The notes beneath the pieces were generated by a model that had not been told where the DNA came from, searched no databases, and worked only from the letters and a program-made list of their open reading frames with translations. A program made the position numbers and the translations under genes. Below are positions 1-5,974 of a stretch of DNA of 5,974 bases, piece after piece. Location: positions 1-5,974 of the forward strand of contig DJML01000091.1 in NCBI GenBank assembly GCA_002436505.1, given 5' to 3'. How positions within the stretch are numbered: position 1 is the stretch's first letter; every line of letters starts with the position of its first letter. Source of the stretch: Bacteroidetes bacterium UBA6491. GTDB taxonomy: Bacteria; Bacteroidota; Bacteroidia; NS11-12g; UBA9320.

Positions 1-243
1 CCCGTTGTCAATATCTACCACAAAATCTTTTTTCTCCATCCCAGGAGCTGCTAATTCAACGACAAATTCGGTATCTGTTTCGGTGATGTTGGCGGCAGGT
101 ATCTGAGTGTACAACTGGGTATTCCATGTTGGAAGTCTTAACATTGGTTCATTGAAGAACCTGTCAATGTCAAATAATTCAGATAGGTTGCTTTGGAATG
201 ATGGCATAATCCCCAGATCTGAACGTCTTTTTGCTGGTTTCAT
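1..243 (-). CDS. Hsp20/alpha-crystallin small heat-shock protein, N-terminal part (3' end beyond window)
   Basis: The first 81 codons are present, starting at the ATG at 243-241 and still open at the left edge. Residues 1-48 are a variable N-terminal arm, basic at first (KPAKRR) and then with SELFDIDRFFNEP, resembling the 'L..LFD.FF' segment before the crystallin domain of bacterial Hsp20s. From residue 49 the start of the alpha-crystallin domain is clear: PAANITETDTEF, then VVELAAPGMEKKDFVVDI. The family is an ATP-independent cytoplasmic holdase that forms oligomers and keeps unfolding proteins soluble. The rest of the beta-sandwich and the C-terminal IxI motif would lie off-window. The gene starts 27 nt after the stop of the DUF892 gene on the same strand, so the two are probably co-transcribed. 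The leader is A/T-rich with no clear Shine-Dalgarno sequence. The family call is secure; the paralogue cannot be named. Confidence 0.93.
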   Translation of the reverse strand, partial: MKPAKRRSDLGIMPSFQSNLSELFDIDRFFNEPMLRLPTWNTQLYTQIPAANITETDTEFVVELAAPGMEKKDFVVDIDNG

Positions 244-270
244 AATTGAAATTAATTAAGGTGAAATAAA

Positions 271-780
271 TTACTTTGAACTAACTACGAATGCCTCTCG
301 GTTAACGGTTTCCAGAGCTAATTTGCTTAGGTCTTTGTCAATTGCTTTCTCAATCTCAAGCGCATTATGTAAGCTAGTTGCTGTTGTTTCTTGTCCAATA
401 TTTTTAGCGTAGGCTGCCAATGAGCCAAGGCTGGTGATGTTAAAGTGGTTCAACCGCTGAATGCAACCGATAATTGCAGCATCCCGAACATGTGAATCAG
501 GACTTCTTTTGATCAGGCTTCTGGTTTGTCTGATTATTGATTCACAGCATTCACTGGTTTCTCCTTCCGGGCTAAGATTCAATCTTGTAAAAGCATTTTG
601 AATCTGATGGTTCTGTTCTTTTGCTGACTTAAGCTGTTTTTGAAGCAATGTCTGCAAATTTTGATTGGTCACTTGTTTTTGAATCCCTGGCAGTTCTCCC
701 TGCAACTTTCTTGTTGCATCAAAAAGTTCTCTCCCTTGCTCAACAAACAAGTCCTTTAGGTTTTGGATCTCTTTGTTCAT
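271..780 (-). CDS. DUF892 (YciE/YciF-like) ferritin-like helical-bundle protein, 169 aa
   Basis: The protein follows the DUF892 pattern throughout: helix 1 (about residues 5-35, with LFVEQGRELFDATRKLQGELP), helix 2 (about 41-67), a link with CC at 78-79, VRDAAIIGCIQRL leading into helix 3 (about 98-128), and a last helix with LEIEKAIDKDL (141-151). Length fits the family (about 160-170). E. coli YciF is a dimeric ferritin-like protein associated with stress; its biochemical role is unclear. Oddity: family members usually have a glutamate in the first helix (AEKQL-like) and EHYEI in the third, but here these read ATRKL (22-26) and NHFNI (111-115), so the di-metal site looks degraded. The start chosen is the ATG at 780-778; a GTG three codons upstream (789-787) is possible but less likely. 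It lies directly upstream of the Hsp20 gene, which suggests a shared stress role. Confidence 0.87.
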   Translation of the reverse strand: MNKEIQNLKDLFVEQGRELFDATRKLQGELPGIQKQVTNQNLQTLLQKQLKSAKEQNHQIQNAFTRLNLSPEGETSECCESIIRQTRSLIKRSPDSHVRDAAIIGCIQRLNHFNITSLGSLAAYAKNIGQETTATSLHNALEIEKAIDKDLSKLALETVNREAFVVSSK

Positions 781-1035
781 AATTGACACTTTTTATGTTA
801 ATACTCTATTGTTTTTACATCCGGTTCAGGACATTCATCAATTATTTTAAGTGGGATAATACCACTAAGTTATTTTAGTATATAGCCGGAAACAATGATC
901 TAGATTACACGCGTCAGTGACAATTATCAGAACCGTGCGTTATTGATTGAAATCCAATTCAAATCATCAGCTAACCTTTTAACAAATGTGGTTATGAGAT
1001 TTATCAATCAAATGAAAGTCACAGAGGACAAAAGT

Positions 1036-1578
1036 TTAAATTTTTTCTTTCCTTAAATAGTGCAATTGTACGAGACCGGAAGGGTATTGCTTGCTGGATT
1101 TCAATACAAGGTCCATTTGAGGTGTCTCCCCAATGAATAACCTTTTTCCATCACCCAAAATGACCGGAATGACTGAAATTACAAATTCGTCAATTAAATG
1201 TTTCTCCATCAGAAGCTTTACTATTTGCCCGCCACCGTCGCAATAGATGTTTTTCCCTCCTTGCTTCTTTAACTTGCTTATCAATTCTTCTATCGGACCA
1301 TTGTAAAAAGTCACTCCGTTTTGATCCTTAAAGTTGCCTCTGGTAATAACATAACAGTCATGCTTTTCAGCAGGGGGAAATGACCCGCCGGTGAGATTTA
1401 CAACAACATCATAAGTCGTTCTTCCAACAACATACGTATCGACCGTGTCATTAAAATCGGAATAACCATAGTCTTCTCCGTCCTTTTGCACCACTGAGAG
1501 CCATGACAGGTCATCATTTTTTGTTGCCAAAAATCCGTCCAGACTCATACTTATAAATAATACTACCTTTTTATCCAT
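1036..1578 (-). CDS. RibD C-terminal/dihydrofolate-reductase-like family protein, 180 aa
   Basis: This is a single-domain reductase of the RibD-C/DHFR fold (YyaP/YwjB-like group). The first strand and loop carry VVLFISMSLDGF (residues 5-16) followed by DLSWL (23-27), the usual opening of this family. VVGRTTYD (50-57) matches the conserved GR.TYE cofactor loop, and CDGGGQIVKLLM (113-124) matches the glycine-rich turn that contacts the NADPH phosphates. PVILGDGKRLF (138-148) is the typical late motif. Length is normal. By family it is a cytoplasmic NAD(P)H-dependent reductase; substrates of these stand-alone proteins are mostly unknown, and neither true DHFR activity nor a riboflavin role should be assumed because no riboflavin or folate genes are nearby. 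The start is the ATG at 1578-1576, with AAGGAA about 12 nt upstream as a possible distant ribosome site. The membrane-protein gene lies 70 nt upstream on the same strand. Confidence 0.92.
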   Translation of the reverse strand: MDKKVVLFISMSLDGFLATKNDDLSWLSVVQKDGEDYGYSDFNDTVDTYVVGRTTYDVVVNLTGGSFPPAEKHDCYVITRGNFKDQNGVTFYNGPIEELISKLKKQGGKNIYCDGGGQIVKLLMEKHLIDEFVISVIPVILGDGKRLFIGETPQMDLVLKSSKQYPSGLVQLHYLRKEKI

Positions 1579-1648
1579 TGTTGCCTATAGTTCCTTTACG
1601 GTCGCTTTTCAATTGTGATTCTTAGAATGAAATGCGAAAGTGCAACAA

Positions 1649-1882
1649 TTATCTTCTTTTTAAAATCAAATCAATAACTGCAAGGATGACTGCAACGCCT
1701 AATAGTGAATACGCGATCCACCTGTCTTCGAACACCATACTGAATATTACCAGTAGTATGGAGATCCTTGTCAGCATGGACATTTTTTTCTTATTCCCAT
1801 TTTTTCTTGAAAGGAACATCAGAACAGCAAGGGCAATGAGTATCGTCAAAGCCAGGAGAAGGTATAAATTCGAATCGTTCAT
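1649..1882 (-). CDS. Small hypothetical membrane protein, 77 aa, three predicted transmembrane helices
   Basis: I do not recognise a named family. The protein is almost all membrane: helix 1 at about residues 6-24 (LYLLLALTILIALAVLMFL), a basic loop SRKNGNKKKMS (25-35), helix 2 at about 37-52 (LTRISILLVIFSMVF), a short EDRW turn, and helix 3 at about 57-74 (IAYSLLGVAVILAVIDLIL), ending KRR. The positive-inside rule puts the lysine-rich loop and the C-terminus in the cytoplasm, although loop and tail would then need helix 2 and 3 to form a hairpin. This strand is preferred over an overlapping 85-codon ORF on the plus strand (1632-1889) because only this one gives a coherent hydrophobic pattern, and because AAGGAAG lies about 12 nt before its ATG. 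It could share a transcript with the reductase gene 70 nt downstream. Function unknown. Confidence 0.7.
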   Translation of the reverse strand: MNDSNLYLLLALTILIALAVLMFLSRKNGNKKKMSMLTRISILLVIFSMVFEDRWIAYSLLGVAVILAVIDLILKRR

Positions 1883-2114
1883 GAAATAATTGTACTTCCT
1901 TCTTACATCTTCACCAAGTTAATTAGACCAAAACAATGCAATTTCAAACAAAACAGAGGTATCTGTATATGGACCCCATTTGACCCTGCCTGGATGAATT
2001 CTATAATCTTTTAGAATCGCCAATGCGAAGCAATAAAGTTACCATTTTTACTAAAAAATAATTAATCTTAATAACTTAGTGCCATAACACGAATTTCAAA
2101 TCATCGTATAAAAA

Positions 2115-3101
2115 ATGAAAAACCCGGCAAATTGGGACCGTTCAGACCTGCATTCGCATTTGCAAAGTGCATTGGACCTTGAACTATGGACGATTCCACT
2201 CTATCTTAATTCTTTATACAGCATAAAGGACCTTTCAGAGATCAAGCGAGAAGATTTTCCACCATCAGCAAAGTTGATATTCTCTGTGGTTGTTCAGGAA
2301 ATGTTGCATGTGGAGCTTGTATGTAATCTTTCAAATGCACTTGGTTATTCGCCAAAGTTCAAAATGCCGCAGTACGACCCTAAGATCGGTATCCCGTTCA
2401 TACAACCGGATCCGGAAATGTTACCGGAGAACATTCGCGATTACCAGGTACGATTCAATCCTCTGGGAGCAGAAGCACTAAAACTCTTTTGTGCTATTGA
2501 ACTTCCTCATCCTAAAAGGATCGCAGATTGGGAAAACGAGGACAGGTACAGCTCAATTGCTGATCTGTACGAGGCATTGAGAATAGGCATCGCTGCCCTA
2601 TGGGATAGCTGCTACGTCGGGCATGAAAACAACAAAAGACAAAAAGACAATTTCAAGGAATATCACAGACAGAAGGGCCATGGTTTCAGCATCGGGATCG
2701 ACTCTTTGGATGAAGCGCTCAATGCGATCGAAGCCATTGTTGAACAAGGAGAAGGAGCTGACAGCAAACATGTTCCTGCAGAATTCAGGCCACCGCAATA
2801 TCACAGGAGCAGTCAGTCCGATATAGCGTGGTATAAAGATGATCTAAGCCATTATCAAAAATTTCGAATTCTTCTGCATTCGTATGACAAGTTACCTGAG
2901 ACCTATCCTGTTAATCCTTCTAAGGATTCATTGGCAAAGAACGAGACCATGAAGCGGGCATTTTATGATGTATGGCATTTAATGGAATTAAGTTTCAACT
3001 CCGAAGGCAACGACATGGATGGACAATTCTGGAGACAAATGCCGGTTATCGCTGATGCCCTCACAGAGGTATGGAAATCCGGGATGTGCCCAGAACTGTA
3101 A
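2115..3101 (+). CDS. Stand-alone ferritin-like domain protein of the VioB/RebD N-terminal type, 328 aa
   Basis: The protein matches the ferritin-like domain (Pfam 'Ferritin-like', PF12902) at the N-terminus of the violacein and rebeccamycin enzymes VioB and RebD. Helix 1 has LQSALDLELWTIPLYLNSLYSIK (from residue 16, with E23), and helix 2 has VVVQEMLHVELVCNLSNALG (from 58), giving the E62..H65 pair. Next come a proline-rich loop (84-103), IELP (128-131), SIADLYEALRIGI (147-159), AIEAIVEQGEGA (204-215) and DDLSHYQKFRILL (242-254), all typical of the family. VioB and RebD are about 1000 residues and couple two indole-pyruvate imines; here only the ferritin-like part exists and no pigment genes are visible, so the substrate is unknown. 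Probably a soluble metal-binding oxidase or catalase-like protein. The ATG at 2115 follows an A-rich leader without a Shine-Dalgarno sequence. It is the only plus-strand gene and converges on the DUF1569 gene. Confidence 0.85.
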   Translation: MKNPANWDRSDLHSHLQSALDLELWTIPLYLNSLYSIKDLSEIKREDFPPSAKLIFSVVVQEMLHVELVCNLSNALGYSPKFKMPQYDPKIGIPFIQPDPEMLPENIRDYQVRFNPLGAEALKLFCAIELPHPKRIADWENEDRYSSIADLYEALRIGIAALWDSCYVGHENNKRQKDNFKEYHRQKGHGFSIGIDSLDEALNAIEAIVEQGEGADSKHVPAEFRPPQYHRSSQSDIAWYKDDLSHYQKFRILLHSYDKLPETYPVNPSKDSLAKNETMKRAFYDVWHLMELSFNSEGNDMDGQFWRQMPVIADALTEVWKSGMCPEL

Positions 3102-3135
3102 CAGGTAAATAATTATTTTATGGCCATTTACCCTG
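3102..3135. terminator. Candidate bidirectional hairpin between convergent genes
   Basis: CAGGTAAAT (3102-3110) pairs with ATTTACCCTG (3126-3135), giving a 9-bp stem with one bulged C and a 15-nt loop. It fills the 41-nt gap between the stops of the plus-strand ferritin-like gene and the minus-strand DUF1569 gene, so it could end transcription in both directions. Neither side is followed by a T-tract, so this is not a textbook intrinsic terminator. The overlapping CCCTGGCAGGG (3131-3141) could form a competing short structure. Confidence 0.4.
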
Positions 3136-3142
3136 GCAGGGA

Positions 3143-3622
3143 TCAAAGTACCGCGTCCTCTTCGATCATTCTGAATTGCCTGAAATGGTGTTGCATATGT
3201 TTACGTTGAAAACGCAACCATCCTTCTTTATCAAGCTTACCAAGTATTGGGTGAACTGATATGGCATCCGGATTTGCATCGTAATATTTGAAGAAATCGG
3301 ATATTTCCATTAGAAGCTGCTGCTTTGCCGCATCAAGGTCCTTTTTACGCAATGGCCACAGACCATCCTTTGGCATGATCGGATTTTTAACGTTTTGTTC
3401 AAATTCTCTTTCACTGAAAAGAAAATCACGATGTTCTTTGAGTTCATCTTCGCTCACCGCTAACCTCGCCGCAGCATTGCCGTTAGATACCCTCCAGCTG
3501 CCTACCACGTGTTCCAACATATGTTGTGGAGTTAGAATTCCCCATGATGGCTTTGTATCGCTGTTTAGTTTATCCAGTACACCGGGCAACTCGACTTTTA
3601 GAAATTCTATAAAATCATTCAT
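3143..3622 (-). CDS. DUF1569/DinB-like four-helix-bundle protein, 159 aa
   Basis: Two conserved ends identify the family. Near the N-terminus is SWGILTPQHMLEHVVGSW (residues 26-43), and near the C-terminus HPILGKLDKEGWLRFQRKH (124-142) runs into MQHHFRQF (143-150), the usual DUF1569 ending. The fold belongs to the DinB/YfiT-like four-helix bundles, whose histidines bind a divalent metal; H34 or H38 together with H142 and H145/H146 are the candidate ligands. Members are small cytoplasmic proteins; some relatives are thiol-dependent transferases or hydrolases, but no reaction can be assigned here. Length is normal and the protein is complete. The ATG at 3622-3620 lies 19 nt downstream of a strong match to the Bacteroidota promoter, which points to its own short-leader transcript. 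A 149-codon ORF on the opposite strand is only a shadow. Confidence 0.86.
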   Translation of the reverse strand: MNDFIEFLKVELPGVLDKLNSDTKPSWGILTPQHMLEHVVGSWRVSNGNAAARLAVSEDELKEHRDFLFSEREFEQNVKNPIMPKDGLWPLRKKDLDAAKQQLLMEISDFFKYYDANPDAISVHPILGKLDKEGWLRFQRKHMQHHFRQFRMIEEDAVL

Positions 3623-3641
3623 CGTTTTACAAGTAATAACT

Positions 3642-3671
3642 CAAAGGTATTATAATGATCGATGGCTCAAA
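3642..3671 (-). promoter_or_regulatory. Bacteroidota-type promoter for the DUF1569 gene
   Basis: On the minus strand, TTTG (3671-3668) is followed after 18 nt by TACCTTTG (3649-3642). This fits the Bacteroidota sigma consensus of a TTTG -33 element and a TAnnTTTG -7 element with a spacer of roughly 17-23 nt. The ATG is 19 nt downstream, so the leader would be only about 10-15 nt, leaving little room for a Shine-Dalgarno sequence; none is seen. It is the only exact match to this pattern that I found in the gaps between genes. Confidence 0.72.
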
Positions 3672-3754
3672 ATCTTTAAATATCGCATGCCAAGATATTT
3701 CTTTTGTTGCTCTGGGCATCGTACATCAAAAGAATAAATTATTCAGAAATTTGG

Positions 3755-3776
3755 CAGAATTCATTCCAGAATTCCG
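3755..3776 (-). terminator. Candidate hairpin terminator after phoU (direct repeat CAGAATTC)
   Basis: CAGAATTC occurs twice, at 3755-3762 and 3767-3774, 12 bp apart. Because GAATTC is its own reverse complement, the pair also folds: on the minus strand CGGAATTC pairs with GAATTCTG (8 bp including one G-U) around a 6-nt loop. It begins 28 nt after the phoU stop, where the pst operon should end. No long T-tract follows; a short AAATTT comes just after, and an A/T palindrome GAATAAATTATTC lies at 3732-3744. Plausible as a terminator or 3'-end stabilising hairpin, not proven. Confidence 0.4.
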
Positions 3777-3804
3777 ATTATGTTTCCATCAACTTAAAAC
3801 TCTG

Positions 3805-4473
3805 TCAGTTCTCCGGGGCCCTCTTATGTCTTAACACAACTACCTCGACATAAAAGATAAGGTCTTCAGCAATGTTTTTAATATGATCCCCAGCTCTTTC
3901 CAATTTCCTTATAACTGAAAAAAGATACAATGCTTTGCGGGTGATCTCAGGATCGCTTTTAATGAACTCAGTGATGATCTCTGAGGCATTTTTATTGATC
4001 TTATTCAGTTTGCTGTCTTTTTGATATACCTTCCTTGCCAGTTTGGTGTCCTCTTCAACGATGGCAATTTTTATATCCTCCAGCATAGATATGACTACGT
4101 CAAACATCTTGAAGACCTGTGTTTTGTCCAGTAAATCTTCACTTATCCGATCGTTTTCTTCAATAACATAATTTGCAATCCCATGTGCATAGTCACCAAT
4201 CCGCTCGAGATCAGCAATGATCTTAAGAACTGCCATTACAAGACGTAGGTCAGAAGCCACAGGATTGAACAATGCGAAGATATTCTCACAATCCCGGTCA
4301 ATGCTAAGTTCCATTGCGTTGATCCTTGCTTCGTTATGTACCACCTCTTCGGCAATATCCACATCCATAGTCAGATAGGCCTCTTTCGCCTTTTGCATCT
4401 GACTTATGGTCATTTTTGTCATGGAAACCACTGCTTCCATTAATTGCTCAAGTTCTTCTTCCAAATGTGTCAT
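3805..4473 (-). CDS. phoU: Phosphate signalling/transport accessory protein PhoU, 222 aa
   Basis: PhoU consists of two homologous three-helix repeats, and both are visible. The first contains FNPVASDLRLVMAVLKIIAD (residues 69-88) leading into LERIGDYAHGIANYV (89-103). The second contains ITRKALYLFSVIRKLERAGDHIKNIAEDLIFYVE (177-210). The two ExxxD metal-cluster motifs are E90-RIG-D94 and E192-RAG-D196, as in PhoU proteins that bind multinuclear iron or zinc clusters. Length is typical. PhoU sits at the inner membrane face, reports Pst transporter state to the phosphate-sensing kinase and prevents excess phosphate uptake. The gene is the last of the operon, starting 11 nt after the pstB stop, so translation is probably coupled; no Shine-Dalgarno sequence is seen. 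No sensor kinase or response regulator gene lies in the window. Confidence 0.96.
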   Translation of the reverse strand: MTHLEEELEQLMEAVVSMTKMTISQMQKAKEAYLTMDVDIAEEVVHNEARINAMELSIDRDCENIFALFNPVASDLRLVMAVLKIIADLERIGDYAHGIANYVIEENDRISEDLLDKTQVFKMFDVVISMLEDIKIAIVEEDTKLARKVYQKDSKLNKINKNASEIITEFIKSDPEITRKALYLFSVIRKLERAGDHIKNIAEDLIFYVEVVVLRHKRAPEN

Positions 4474-4484
4474 AATCGTCTTTG

Positions 4485-5255
4485 TTAACCGAATTTACCA
4501 CTGATATAGTTTTCAGTCTGTTTCTGTTTTGGATTTGTAAAAATTTGCTTTGTTGGTCCGAATTCAATCAATTCACCCATATAAAAGAAACCTGTCTTAT
4601 CACTTACCCGTCCTGCCTGCTGCATATTGTGAGTAACAATGAGAATGGTATACTTCTGCTTAAGCTCATGGATCAATTCTTCGATCTTGGCGGTGGAAAT
4701 AGGATCAAGTGCCGATGCTGGTTCATCCATGAGAAGAATTGAAGGCTCTACTGCCAGCGCTCGTGCGATACACAATCGTTGTTGTTGCCCCCCGGAAAGT
4801 GCCAGTGCGCTTTTATTCAGGTCAGCTTTCACCTCCTCCCAGAGCGCAGCCTGCTTAAGGGAGGTCCTTGCCGCATTATCGAGAATTCCTTTGTTGGTTA
4901 TTCCCTGTATTCTGAGTCCATAGACCACGTTCTCATAAATTGATTTAGGAAATGGGCTTGGTTTTTGAAACACCATCCCGACCTTTTTCCGTAACTCCTC
5001 AATTTTAGTTTTCTTCTTGTATATTTCTTTGCCTTCAACGTATATCTCTCCTTCTTTTCTGAAATCACTTATATAGTCATTCATACGATTGAAGAGTCTC
5101 AGGTAGGTGGATTTACCACAACCCGAAGGACCGATGAAAGCAGTGACCGTATTTGCTTCGATCTGCATGTTTATATTGCTAAGGACCTTATTGGTTCCGT
5201 AGTATACATTAACATCCCTGGTTTCTAATTCGTAATTTGATTTGCCTTTCTTCAT
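4485..5255 (-). CDS. pstB: Phosphate ABC transporter ATP-binding protein PstB, 256 aa
   Basis: All ABC ATPase motifs are intact: Walker [10 protein letters not shown] (residues 42-50), Q-loop [15 protein letters not shown] (from 96), signature LSGGQQQRL (153-161), Walker B ILLMDEP (173-179), D-loop SALD (181-184) and the switch histidine in VTHNMQQA (207-214). The Q-loop sequence, the NRMND segment (56-60) and the C-terminal ENYISGKFG (248-256) are specific to PstB rather than to other ABC ATPases. PstB hydrolyses ATP at the cytoplasmic face to drive phosphate import through PstC and PstA. The ATG at 5255-5253 gives a normal-length protein; another CAT a few bases upstream is out of frame. 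It starts 31 nt after pstA and ends 11 nt before phoU. Expression is presumably induced by phosphate starvation, but no Pho box is seen here because the operon promoter is off-window. Confidence 0.97.
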   Translation of the reverse strand: MKKGKSNYELETRDVNVYYGTNKVLSNINMQIEANTVTAFIGPSGCGKSTYLRLFNRMNDYISDFRKEGEIYVEGKEIYKKKTKIEELRKKVGMVFQKPSPFPKSIYENVVYGLRIQGITNKGILDNAARTSLKQAALWEEVKADLNKSALALSGGQQQRLCIARALAVEPSILLMDEPASALDPISTAKIEELIHELKQKYTILIVTHNMQQAGRVSDKTGFFYMGELIEFGPTKQIFTNPKQKQTENYISGKFG

Positions 5256-5286
5256 TGCATAATAATCTGTTTACACTTGTATTTGG

Positions 5287-5974
5287 TCAGTCTTTTTGTG
5301 CCCGGTATCTGATATACATTGCGACGCCATTCATCAGGAAAACAAAACCGAGCAATACGATGATTGCGGCAGCCGCGTTTACGACAAATCCGTGCTGAGG
5401 CCTTGTTGCCCAGTTATAGATCTGAATCGGCAACACGGTAAATTCATCCATTGGAGATTTTGCTACAAATGGGACATAGGCCAGGGCACCAATAACAATC
5501 AATGGGGCTGTTTCTCCAACTGCTCTTGACAAAGCCAGGATAACCCCAGTTATCAGGCTGCTGGAGGAAGCCGGCAACAATTGTTTCCAGATGGTCTGCC
5601 ACTTTGTTGCACCCAGTGCGTATGAGGCTTCCCTGATCGTATTCGGGACTGCTTTTAGAGCCTCCCTTGTGACAACTATTATTATAGGTAGTATCAGAAG
5701 GGCCAGGGTAAAACTACCTGCGAGCAGGCTGCCACCAAACCTAAGCATACGTACAAAGATCTCAAGTCCCAGAATACCGTAGATGATGGATGGGACACCT
5801 GCAAGATTTGCAATATTGATCTCGAAAAAGCGGGAAATAAATCCCGGTTTTACATACTCTTCAAGATAAATTCCGGCAGCAATACCGAGAGGAATAGCGA
5901 TAAGTGCCGTAAGCATGAAGATCCATGCAGTACCGACCATTGCTGTAAGAATACCTGCCTTTTCGGGAAATCTT
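5287..5974 (-). CDS. pstA: Phosphate ABC transporter permease PstA, C-terminal part (5' end beyond window)
   Basis: The reading frame is open to the right edge, giving 228 residues plus stop. An ATG at 5940-5938 gives 217 residues but is not the true start: the 11 codons before it (RFPEKAGILTA) continue the conserved PstA 'GGI..A.vGT' segment, and full-length PstA is usually about 280-300 residues. Numbering from that Met, the visible part has a membrane helix at 5-25 ending in IPLGIAAGIYLEEY, LAGVPSIIYGILGL (46-59), a helix at about 73-91, the ATPase-coupling EAA-type loop REASYALGATKWQTIWKQLLPA (from 103), ILALSRAVGETAPL (134-147) and a last helix near 188-207. PstA pairs with PstC to form the inner-membrane phosphate channel. 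pstB follows after 31 nt. pstC and pstS are expected upstream, beyond the right edge. Confidence 0.95.
   Translation of the reverse strand, partial: RFPEKAGILTAMVGTAWIFMLTALIAIPLGIAAGIYLEEYVKPGFISRFFEINIANLAGVPSIIYGILGLEIFVRMLRFGGSLLAGSFTLALLILPIIIVVTREALKAVPNTIREASYALGATKWQTIWKQLLPASSSSLITGVILALSRAVGETAPLIVIGALAYVPFVAKSPMDEFTVLPIQIYNWATRPQHGFVVNAAAAIIVLLGFVFLMNGVAMYIRYRAQKD

Noticed and set aside
913..921. Palindrome GTCAGTGAC next to ACGCGT
   Set aside because: It is only 9 bp, has no second copy in the gap and no promoter beside it, so chance is the simplest explanation.
944..966. Imperfect hairpin TGATTGAA / TTCAAATCA in the gap after the reductase gene
   Set aside because: The stem is A/T-rich with a bulge, lies about 70 nt after the stop and has no T-tract in either direction, so I do not call a terminator.
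1632..1889. Plus-strand ORF of 85 codons
   Set aside because: It is antisense to the 77-residue membrane protein, shows no coherent domain or hydrophobic pattern, and has no recognisable leader.
1998..2017. Inverted repeat ATTCTA / TAGAAT with an 8-nt loop in the divergent region before the ferritin-like gene
   Set aside because: A six-bp A/T-rich repeat about 100 nt from the start codon with no neighbouring promoter match is not enough for an operator call.
3288..3737. Plus-strand ORF of 149 codons
   Set aside because: It mostly lies opposite the DUF1569 gene, is serine/cysteine/arginine-rich low-quality sequence typical of a shadow frame, and would run over that gene's promoter.
4482..4923. 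Two plus-strand ORFs (4482-4742 and 4639-4923)
   Set aside because: Both are antisense to the fully conserved pstB gene and have no family resemblance.
2115..5974. Idea of a functional system joining the ferritin-like enzyme, the DUF1569 protein and the phosphate transporter
   Set aside because: The genes are on different strands or have separate promoters and terminator-like gaps, and no known pathway links them, so neighbourhood alone does not support a shared system.

Overview
The window looks like an ordinary chromosomal segment of a Bacteroidota member, probably from the Chitinophagales/Sphingobacteriales side; the exact lineage is a guess. The support is moderately AT-rich DNA, A/T-rich leaders with no convincing Shine-Dalgarno sequence before several genes, a good match to the Bacteroidota promoter (TTTG, 18 nt, TAnnTTTG) at 3642-3671, and protein families common in that phylum.

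Layout, left to right. Positions 1-780 (minus) hold a probable two-gene stress unit: a DUF892/YciF-like helical-bundle protein, followed 27 nt later by the N-terminal half of an Hsp20 small heat-shock protein that runs off the left edge. After a 255-nt gap, 1036-1882 (minus) hold a RibD-C/DHFR-like reductase and, 70 nt upstream of it, a 77-residue three-helix membrane protein. The only plus-strand gene, 2115-3101, encodes a stand-alone ferritin-like domain of the VioB/RebD N-terminal type. It converges on a DUF1569/DinB-like protein gene (3143-3622, minus), with an imperfect hairpin between their stops. The right third (3805-5974, minus) is the distal part of a phosphate operon, pstA-pstB-phoU, with pstA cut by the window edge. 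pstC and pstS would be expected further right.

The phosphate genes work together. PstA is one of the two membrane subunits of the high-affinity phosphate importer, PstB is its ATPase, and PhoU couples transporter state to phosphate signalling and limits uptake. The other genes are single-domain accessory proteins, with a loose theme of stress tolerance and ferritin-like folds.

I see no RNA gene, CRISPR array, insertion sequence, integrase or attachment site. No gene-free stretch exceeds 300 bases; the longest gaps (781-1035 and 1883-2114) contain only weak inverted repeats. I found no convincing new multi-gene system. The most unusual item is the DUF892 protein, which seems to have lost most of the acidic metal ligands of its family.
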